From positions 2,232,001-2,296,000 of the forward strand of contig JAINUG010000114.1 in the NCBI GenBank assembly GCA_029706075.1: a DNA stretch of 64,000 nucleotides. Direction: 5' to 3'. The DNA comes from Aldrovandia affinis. Lineage: Eukaryota; Chordata; Actinopteri; Notacanthiformes; Halosauridae. The notes beneath the pieces were generated by a model, which was not told the DNA's origin, ran no database searches, and saw only the letters and a program-made list of their open reading frames with translations. A program made the position numbers and the translations under genes. Shown in pieces: positions 55,288-64,000 of the stretch; positions within the stretch are counted from its first letter, which is position 1; each line of letters begins with the position of its first letter.

Positions 55288-56755
55288 CAGGGTTGGGAGG
55301 GTTACTTTGTAAATGTAATTAGTGCCTGATTACTGATTACACGGCTCTGAAAGTAATCCGATACGAATACAGTTACATGTCTCAAAAAAGTAACGTAATC
55401 AGATTACTTTTAGAATACTTTTGGATTACTTACTTTTTCCATCACAGATGGGTATGTTTTGGGGTACAGGAGACATTGGGAAGCTGTTATATAGCCAAAG
55501 GTGGTGCTACTTAGTACTAAAAGGGTGCTCAAACTTTTGCACACGCCATGTTCACTTTTTTATTTGATTAGTAATACATTTAAATAGTTATTATGCATTA
55601 CACTAAAAGTATGTCATGTTCAACTTTCCACTGTGTTGAGGTCAGGTCAGCTTCTGTTCATTTAATAATAAATACTAATACATTTGAGATGTCAATTTAG
55701 CTAAATATATGCAACATTGTATCTGCATTTTTGTTGTAATCGTCGTCATTAACATGTTATGGAATTAGAATGGACAGATTCAAAATTAATCATAATAAAA
55801 AGCAAAGGGATATTGAAAGGCAAGTTATTTTACTGTTTTGATGGCTCATCATGAGCATAACTCAAACACAGCATCTAAAACAATGTAATAACTTTTGAAA
55901 CTTTTTTGGCACTGGAATAACAGCGACTTGTAAGGGATATGGCTTAGAAAAGTGCCAGTGTTGGCGGGCTGTGTAGCGGCGAATGCTCGGCAGTGCATAA
56001 CGTAATTGACGTATAGTAGAGTACAATTGTCTACCAAATTGGGAGAAAACTGGGAAAAATAAAAAGAATCAAATAAAATGTCATCGTTTCAACAATAAAG
56101 AAAGCAGTATAAAATTAGCAGAGCAGTTAATGCGATGCCTCAAACCGTAGGCTAAGGTCAGGTAACAGCAAATTACTCCAGAACTGTGTTCATTCAACTG
56201 AAGGTTAGCTAACGTCGACTTACTCCAAGTGCTTTTTAAGATTCGAAGTCGAGTCCTTTGATGCCGACAGTATCTTTATTCCTGGAAGACACAAGGTACA
56301 CTGGACCGACAGATTTTTCCCATGTTCTTCTTTAAACTGGAAATTGTGTCGATAACGCCACAAACTAAAAGCTGACTTTTCTTCCATCTTGTCCCTATCA
56401 ATGTTTGTCTGAGTGCGGGGGCGCTTTTTTTTTTTAAACGCATTTTTTTTAACGCAGTTTTTTGGTTCTGTGCAGCGGCTGTAGTTTTCGTGAGCTGTGT
56501 GATGATAATCATGAAGGCGTGATAATTTCATGCTGTAACTTTAGTAATGAATATCAGCTCATTAATGTTTGTAAGGAAAACTTTCCACCAAGAATTCCAA
56601 GAAGTAATCCAAAATGTATTCACTTCAGGTTTATTAAAGTAACTGTATTCAGATTACTCGTTTTTCAAATGTAACGCGAGCTGAATACAGTTACTTGATT
56701 TTTGTATTCTGATTACGTAACGCCGTTACATGTATTCCGTTACAACCCAACCCTG
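55288..56755 (-). mobile_element. hAT element with BED exon (1,468 bp)
   Basis: Left end CAGGGTTGGGAGGGTTACTT, right end read inward CAGGGTTGGGTTGTAACGGA. It is flanked by an exact 8-bp duplication ACAGTACA (55280-55287, 56756-56763). Subterminal GTAAT/ATTAC words fill both sides. It retains only the first coding exon of its transposase (56387-56224 minus), so it is non-autonomous. Confidence 0.95.
56224..56387 (-). pseudogene. hAT transposase BED-finger exon
   Basis: The minus strand from ATG 56387 reads MEEKSAFSLWRYRHNFQF, then VQCTLCLPG (C-x2-C) and SNLKKHLE. It is followed at once by a good donor, GGA|GTAAGT. This is the N-terminal DNA-binding finger of ZBED-like hAT transposases. The other half of the finger and the catalytic exons are missing. 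Confidence 0.82.
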
Positions 56756-56763
56756 ACAGTACA

Positions 56764-59700
56764 CATAAACATATAGACTAATGCTCTAGGGTGCTTCTCT
56801 GCAGACATGTGACTCTCTCTCGTTTTCTCCCTCTCTTATTGTAGTTTCCCAGTAAATCATAAACATTTTCACAAACTAAAGCTTTCTTGAGGTTTTCAGA
56901 GTGACATGATTTCCATTTGCATCAGGGATATTATTTAAAATAAGATACATTTTAAATGGAAACCTCAGCTCAGAATCAAGGGCCAGCTCCATACATTAGA
57001 GATTTATTTTTTATACATACATACATACAGGTTAACCCAGTTTATTGAAGAAAATGTATTTTTATTTTCACTCCAGTCAGACAGTCGTTCCATCCCCCGA
57101 GATGTACAGGGGCATGAGAGGAAATGTGAGCCTCTCATATGGAAACACAATTATCATTTCAACAAACTATCTTATTTTAATTCTGACATTATAATAAGCT
57201 GTCAGAAACCCCCTGTGGGGGGCAGTGAATGGCAGCTAGAGTCATTGGAAAATAAACTCAAAATGCGCATTAAAATATTTATTCTGCTCCTGCAAGACCT
57301 AAATGTTCCATCCATAAAAGAATGTAGGTCCCCTAATTTAACACAGAATACAAATGGTGTTGTATTTGTGAAAAAAACTAATTTGTTCAATGTTTTTCAA
57401 GTGTATTTAAAAAAAGGATTTGTTTTCCAATAAGTATTTGAATAATTCTGATGCTTTCAGCATTAAACTCTTCCAGCATTATACTTGAACATACCTTGGT
57501 CCATTTAAAAAATAGTTTCAAATGAAAATACTCCTGTATTATTTCCAATAATGCCATATTTTATTTCTGTTCTTCATTATGATGTAGAATAACACACAGT
57601 TTACCATGTTAGTTATGCAGGATGTCATATAGGAACAAGTAGACAGCTATGCATTCTGTACTGAACCAGGAGGTTACATAGATATACATTTTATGTGGTA
57701 TAATGTGCGTGTGTGTGTGTGTGTATGTCCCTGTATATGTGTGTGGATGTACATATGTACTGTATGTGCATGTGTGTGTATGTGTTGTGCGTGTATGTGT
57801 GTGAGGCAGGCTGGTCTTTTACAGCCCTTAAATGTACCAAAATGAGTCCAGGGAGAAAGGAAGCTTGGCAGGTTTGAAGAATTAATAAGCTCTTCTCATT
57901 AGTGTGCAGCCGGTGCAGCAGGCAGCTTTGCAGAGCCAGTTTTACAGTTTTTACAGTGGCTTTGATGGCCTGCGTCAGCATACAGGGCCAAACAGGGTGG
58001 TCTCATCTGGGGACTAGATTTAACTATTTATTGTGGCAATCTCTGCAGTAATAATGTTAGATTGTGTGTAGCTTTTTCTCCATCATTGGTAACACAAATA
58101 AAACAAATAGAGTTAAAAATGGACATGGTTCCAGTCTTAATTCGGTCCAGTCCAGAGCAAGTGTTGATTTGAACATTCAAAGCACACACCAAATCAATGT
58201 CAATTATAAGGCTGATGTACTAATATCTGGTATGCCCATTTTTATTTTCTCACAGAACCACAAGAACACAATTTCTGAGGAGAACAATCATTAAGTTCAT
58301 CACTCCCTATGGTGCTCACATGTTAATTATGACTTATTATGTTACTTATTTGCTACTCTAAAAGTCTTTGGCAGCTGTGATTCTCCTGCTAATAGACTCG
58401 ATGCATCTATAATATAAAGACATGGGAGCAAGACCGCTAACCTGCCACCCGCTCATAATGTGTAGCCTGGAGCCATCACCACTTCCATGCATAAATAACA
58501 CACACCATTCACTCAATTCATCAATACCTCGCTGGTGACTGAGAGAGAACACACTCTCCTCCCGCCATAATTGCAGCACTGATGTGATGTCACAACTATT
58601 GAGGTGTGAGGATACTCTGCAGTCAGTGAAGTGTACACGAATGTATCGCCGTGTCTACAATATTGTTCACAAGACCGCTCAGAGACAGTAATATTAAAAG
58701 CCCTGAAGCCTACAGGAGTTCAAGTTATTTTATGAACCCAGGTGTATCTGAGCTGAATTATCTGAGCCAGCAGGAAAGTGGTGATGTACTAATTAATCTG
58801 CATGCTTAAGGGAGAGGATACTGCCGTGAGCAAACTAATTCCAGAAATGCCTGAGGAGCTGTTTCCGGGTGGACTCCTGCATTGCTCATATGCATGTAAA
58901 GCTTTCAGCTTCTGCATACAGTATGAGCTTTAAGTGAATGATACAGTCAGTGGACACGATGAAAAAGAGTGCACTGCAAATACAAAGATATTCACTTTGA
59001 CCTGAAATGACACATATCAACTGGAGATATTAACTAGATTTCTATGGACATACACACAAAGCTAATGAAAAAAAACGTAAACACTGTTTCTTCACTAACA
59101 TCTTTGTCGTTTTTAATTTATTTCTTTTTTAAATTTGTGAATAAAATATGAAATTCCAAAGGCAGAACTACATAGAAATTGATTGGGTGATTGGTGAGGA
59201 TGACATTCCCAGAGAAGTTTTATTCGCAGCATTTTTTTGTTTCAGGGGAAATTGTGTCCCCCTCATTCCTGTAGCAGAAAGACTGGGGACTTGTGAGTTG
59301 CTCTGGCAGGATCAGGTTTAATTTCTATACAGCTGTCAGGCTTAAATATGAGGGTGTCATGCATACGTCACATTGTACACATGCATCTCCAGACCAGATA
59401 CCTATTGTTAGCGGTCCCCACCAAAAGCATATCAGAATGATCCGTCATTTTTTTCTATATTTAAAATCAAATATGAATCACTTCCTACGAGAAATATCAT
59501 TATTTTTAGTAGAACCAAACCTCAAGCAGCACAGAGGTCTGGTCTGCATAAATACAGAATGAACAGGGTGCTTCAGCGATGATACTGACCTTACTTTCTA
59601 TCAGACATTTGATGAACTGCAGTTGTATCAAGGAACCAAAAAGCCATGTCTGATGTGGCAGAGGGACTCCTTATGTTATTGAACGCATGCTAGCCATAGT

Positions 59701-60072
59701 AAAGTGGGTTTTAGCAGGGTTATTTAGCAGGGCTGTTGGTTTCTGAACGCTGTCCTGAAGCGGGAATGAGAGAGCAAGGTCCACAGAACTCAGTGTCTCG
59801 TTGGGAGACTGTTGGTCGGTTCTAGGCTGTGGTGAAGTCTAAACTGAAGTGACGCTTATAAAGTGGAGGGCGTGGAGAGAAAATGAGCTTTTCCAGGGAA
59901 AGGGCCTTTGGGAGGAGGGGAACTGACAGGTTGAGCAGTGGAATGAGATGAAAAGAGTGTGTGCCTCTCTGTGGCGGCAGGGGTCAGGATTAGAGTGTGG
60001 TGACTATGATGGAGCAGCACACTCAGTGCACAGAGGACTTCAGTGAAATTTGAATAATTGTAAAAGACAGTG

Positions 60073-60109
<37 letters not shown>

Positions 60110-60864
60110 TCACATGTTTGTGTATGTGTCTTATGTGTGTCTACAGTTGAGGGAAGATATTTTAGCATGTCTGTACCCTGTCTCTGGAATTCAATTCCAA
60201 GCCATATCAGTGGTGTAGCTACAACTGTGTGTGTCTGTGAGTGCGTGTGTGTGTCCATAACAAGCAGCAGTGTGCCAGTATATGGAGAGCTAATTCTAGA
60301 AATCCAATCTAATTGTTTTTGGGTGTTAATTGTATTTGGATTACAAGTGTGATTCACCGCCAAATGGTTTTGTAGACTGCAGAAACAAGCTGACGCCTCT
60401 TCATTGTGGGAGTTCTAATCTAAGAAGTCTAAATGAAAGGTTTGGTTTTACTAAACATGCAAAAGCTGAACCCAAAATGCAGCCTCTGTTGCTGTTGGCT
60501 TTATATTTACTGTAGCTTTCGATGATGTTTGATTTATAAATCAAATCAAACTGCATTTACTGGCTTTATACTCAAACTTCTAATCTATTATTCATGGCTT
60601 TATGGTCAAATGTCCACTGTGTGTTATTTCCAATCAAACTGGAGATCATTTCATTTCTGGAGCACTCTGTAATTACACCTGCCCAGTGAGCCATAGCTTT
60701 CCTTCAGGCAATTAATCAAATAAGTATCATATTTCATGATGCAGTCCATCAACAGTCATCAAAGTGCTGTTTGCATAAATATTGACAGCAAAGCAGAGGG
60801 CGCACATAACAGGGCTTATAACAGCTTGAACAGCTTTACAATATGAGACCTTGTTTGATGCACT
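56764..60864. other. Unassigned DNA with microsatellites
   Basis: No gene seen. It contains (CATA)n near 57014-57028, imperfect (GT)n at 57703-57800 and (TG)n at 60075-60107. 57830-57990 and 58640-58900 are repeat-free stretches of conserved-element-like composition (TAATTAATCTGCAT-type words). Confidence 0.45.
60075..60107. repeat. (TG)n microsatellite
   Basis: About 16 uninterrupted TG units. Frames across it are spurious. Confidence 0.95.
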
Positions 60865-60876
60865 ACGCTTGACCAT

Positions 60877-61239
60877 CCATCCATCCATCCATTGTCTAAG
60901 CCGCTTATTCCTGGTCAGGGTCGCGGGGGGGTGCTGGAGCCTATCCCAGCATGCGTTCCGGGCGAGAGGCAGGAATACACCCTGGACAGGTCGCCAATCC
61001 ATCACAGGGCACACACACCATTCACTCACACACTCATACCTACAGGCAATTTAGACTCTCCAATTAGCCTAACGTGCATGTCTTTGGACTGTGGGAAGAA
61101 ACCGGAGTACCCGGAGGAAACCCACGCGGACACGGGGAGAACATGCAAACTCCGCACAGAAAGGCCCCCGGCCTGGATTCGAACCCGAGACCTTCTTGCT
61201 GTGAGGCGACAGTGCTATCCACTGCACCACCGTGCCGCC
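60877..61239 (-). mobile_element. tRNA-derived SINE, full length, minus strand
   Basis: Read from 61239: A box TGGTGCAGTGG (complement of 61219-61229), B box GGTTCGAATCC (complement of 61175-61185), the body with 'cagtccaaagacatgcacg', the 3' block and a (GGAT)n tail at 60877-60892. It is flanked by an exact 12-bp duplication ACGCTTGACCAT (60865-60876, 61240-61251). This is the best-preserved copy of the family also at 25246 and 45330. Confidence 0.95.
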
Positions 61240-61251
61240 ACGCTTGACCAT

Positions 61252-62991
61252 GTGAAATGTGAAATGCACTAAGCTTGACTATGGTATAGTATGAACATGT
61301 TACCTTGAAATTGATAATGAGCATTCTGTTTCTATAAGCAGAGAATGTTATCCTTGTTAGTATAGAATATCCATACAATGGTTAATTTCGGCAATAAATC
61401 ACCATTTGACTTCCTCCTTTCTGAGTGTATCAGAACCTGATGTTCTGACGACAATGTGACAGGCCATATGGCAGAAATTAGTCCACTGTGTGTTTCTACA
61501 GCACAGCACATAAGTTCACCTGAACCTCCAATGAGCACCTGCAGGAGCGAGAATATAATATATATTTTTTTAAAACAGCATTTTTTTAAATTTAAAACTT
61601 TATGAATAAATTGAAAACACCCTAAACTTCTGAAAATCTATGACGTGTGCTATGATATAGGTAGCACTCAGGGCTTACTCTACCACATCCATTCTGCTCA
61701 GTCTCACACTGCTACCTTCTATGTGGTGAATATCTGGATTTTCTTAAGCTGATGTGGAGACCAAAATTGTACAAATACAAAATGGACCAAATAATTGATC
61801 GTATAAATATATTCAGGGTATTCAGTTTCTAAACAATGTGCCCACGCTGTTTTAGATGGCTGTTAAGTCTGATAGCAAAAACAAAGCTAAAACATGTTGG
61901 ACGGATAACAGTGTCAGGGTCATGTTTAGGACTTACAAACCAGCCAAGGTAATTAACATTGGGAGAATAACAGGGTTATTTTTCAGCTAATAAAATAAAA
62001 ATAAGTCATTTTCAGTCATGTCTGGGTAGTGAGGTGTGAAGAGGAGTAGGCCTACCTTAGAATTTGAACTTTTGTGTTTAAATTGTTTGTTGTTTCATGA
62101 AGCATTCCTTTCTAGATGGATGTTGCAGCAGTTTTGTAATTGTTCCAAATAAGAGTAACGAGTAATTAGTCATCTTCAAATGATTAATCCAGTTAATGGA
62201 AACCCGATTTAAGGTAAGGTCAGGATCATCTCTGCATGAGAAGTCCCCTCTTCACTTTCAATGCTGTATTTATAAAGATCAGACTTCTGTGCTGATTGGT
62301 TGCTTGGTTGTACTATCAACATTACCAATATTGGCAACTGCCAGTGATTCCAAATATGTGGTTTTTTTATTCATATATTATTTTAGTTGTAGGTAAAATT
62401 AAGCCCGTAGTTGATATTGAAAATATAAGTAGATTTGGGGTCTAGCTATTAGATTTTAATCTAATATTTTTTTTAAACATGTTTTTAAAATTATAGTTAA
62501 TATTATTTCTGATCATAATTACAGAAGGTCATTTTGAAGAAGCTACAAAAAAACATTTTTGGTAGAGTAGTATTACTTTGTTCCCAGCTCACAATGTCTA
62601 GCATCCTAAACTAATGTAACTGAGCTAAAACCTCTATTGTCATCTAATTGATCACAACTGTTGCTATGGTAAATAACTTCAGACCTAAAATTTGTATTGT
62701 TGATTCTCCCAGACAGAATTTACCAATTTAATGTATTGTGTCACTGGCTGCTCTTTACTTGCTCTCTTGCTGTCTAATGTGCTACATTTTGAAAAAACTG
62801 TATCCCCATTAGTATTTATTCCCCAATGTAGAATTGACATTGTCATCATTTTACTATATTATATTACTATATATATAACAATATATGAGGCTGCTGTGTG
62901 TATCTCCACTCATAATCTACATTTATTCACTACTATGTTTTTGTGTTAAATTCCAGTTTAATGCAATATGAATAACGTAATATAATTTGAT
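61252..62991. other. Unassigned AT-rich DNA
   Basis: No gene or transposon recognised. Confidence 0.5.
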
Positions 62992-63228
62992 ATCCATTTA
63001 CATTTACATTGGAGGCATTTAGCAGACACTCTTATCCAGAGTGACTTACACAGTTTACATTTTTTCTTTACATATAATCCATTTATACAGCTGGATATTT
63101 TACTGCAGCAATTCAGGTTAAGTACCTTGCTCAAGGGTACAACGGCAATGTCCCCACCTGTGAATAGAACCTGCAACCTTTGCGTTACAAGCCCAGTTCC
63201 TTAACCATTATGCTAACATTATTTTATT
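62992..63228 (-). mobile_element. V-SINE-like tRNA-derived SINE
   Basis: On the minus strand: A box TAGCATAATGG (complement of 63215-63225), B box GGTTCTATTCA (complement of 63161-63171), then 'cccttgagcaaggtacttaa', and the tail 'cactctggataagagtgtct', 'gctaaatgcctccaatgta'. This order is typical of fish V-SINE-type elements. No clear target duplication was found. Confidence 0.8.
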
Positions 63229-64000
63229 TAGTTATTTATGTCAACCATTTTGACAAATTACTGTTGAAATGAAAATGAATGAATGACGAAAAGGCTTTTG
63301 TATTACTGTTTCAACTAATAATGCTACATTGGCATGTATGTAAACATGGTCAGTATATACAAATTAAGTATAGTCTGATGTCATTTTTAAATGAAGGCAG
63401 TTTAAAACATAATTTCCTAGCTGAATCTGAATTACATTTAACGATTTGTTTGTGACTAGAGAGAGGTTAGCAGTCCTCCAAAACATAATTTGTGAATGTC
63501 AACTTTAGTATGTCATTCCCACTGACCTTTGTTCCTTTGTCACTTTGACCTTCTGTACACTAACTGGATAACTGCCCCCCCCTGCAAAAAACTAACAATA
63601 AACACGTACACAGACACATGAACATAGTCTATGCATACTTATTTAAGTCCTGTCCTCTGTAAAATTATACAGCTGACAGCCTGAAAGCAACTGGAATTAA
63701 ATCATTGAGAATGATATATATTTGTTATGGAGACAATGTGTTTTCTTCAGTGGTTACTTTATTAATAAGAATTAGTTCTGAGCATGGGTGATGACAGAAT
63801 GCTTCAGACTGACAATTTGCTTCTCTGGCAAAAAATCCATAAAATGGAAATCCTAGTGCAGGGCTTATTTTTTCATTCTTCTGTAAATTTGCAGTAGGAA
63901 TATTTCTGAATATGCCACCTGAGAGACAGAGCTGGTGCGACGAGTGAGCCTGAAAACAGGCAGAGCTTAGCGAAGACAACTCCTGATTCTCCACTCATCA
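63229..64000. other. Unassigned DNA
   Basis: No gene or repeat recognised up to the end of the window. Confidence 0.5.

Overview
The window looks like non-coding DNA from a ray-finned (probably teleost) fish. I found no host protein exon, tRNA, rRNA or CRISPR array that I can defend. The vertebrate/fish call rests on the repeat content: CR1 and L2/Rex1-type LINEs, tRNA-derived SINEs (one ending in the fish-typical CTCTGGATAAGAG...CTGCTAAATG tail), several hAT elements with exact or near-exact 8-bp target duplications, a PIF/Harbinger element with ~143-bp terminal inverted repeats, and LTR elements. The species cannot be read from the sequence. The setting is either intergenic or inside a large intron.

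Layout. 1-13.2 kb is mostly single-copy AT-rich DNA with one small MITE, a 56-bp minisatellite, a LINE 3' end and a tRNA-SINE. 13.2-17.0 kb is a solo LTR (5-bp duplication ACTGG) split by a 3-kb L2/Rex1-like LINE with a recognisable but frameshifted endonuclease-reverse transcriptase. 17.0-17.9 kb is an L2 3' fragment split by a 624-bp hAT element. 18.6-18.9 kb is a second copy of the same SINE family. 20.2-23.7 kb is a very young LTR retrotransposon: its two LTRs appear identical apart from a GA microsatellite. It has no gag, protease, RT or integrase. Instead it has one ~700-codon open frame encoding a long myosin/cingulin-style coiled coil followed by a strongly basic tail. This is the most unusual object in the window.

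23.8-43.1 kb is single-copy DNA interspersed with hAT elements (23.8, 31.2, 34.9 kb), a SINE (25.2 kb), a Harbinger element (39.5 kb), a solo LTR containing a 67-bp tandem repeat (41.4 kb) and an internally deleted L2 (42.6 kb). 43.9-54.6 kb reads as one old CR1 LINE on the minus strand. It has an ORF1 with an SGNH-esterase-like domain, an ORF2 endonuclease, an RT, a UTR and an octamer-type 3' tail. It was later broken by a 5.1-kb intron-containing hAT transposon, itself carrying a truncated SINE in an intron, and by a 1,437-bp hAT deletion derivative with two long internal inverted repeats. 55.3-56.8 kb is another hAT element with a BED-finger exon. The last 7 kb hold microsatellites and two SINEs. 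Several single-copy stretches have the composition of conserved non-coding elements, but that is only a guess without an alignment.

There is no operon-like cooperation. The relationships are insertional: nested order and target duplications give a relative chronology (CR1 and old LTRs first, then LINE/hAT insertions, then SINEs, and the coiled-coil LTR element among the youngest).
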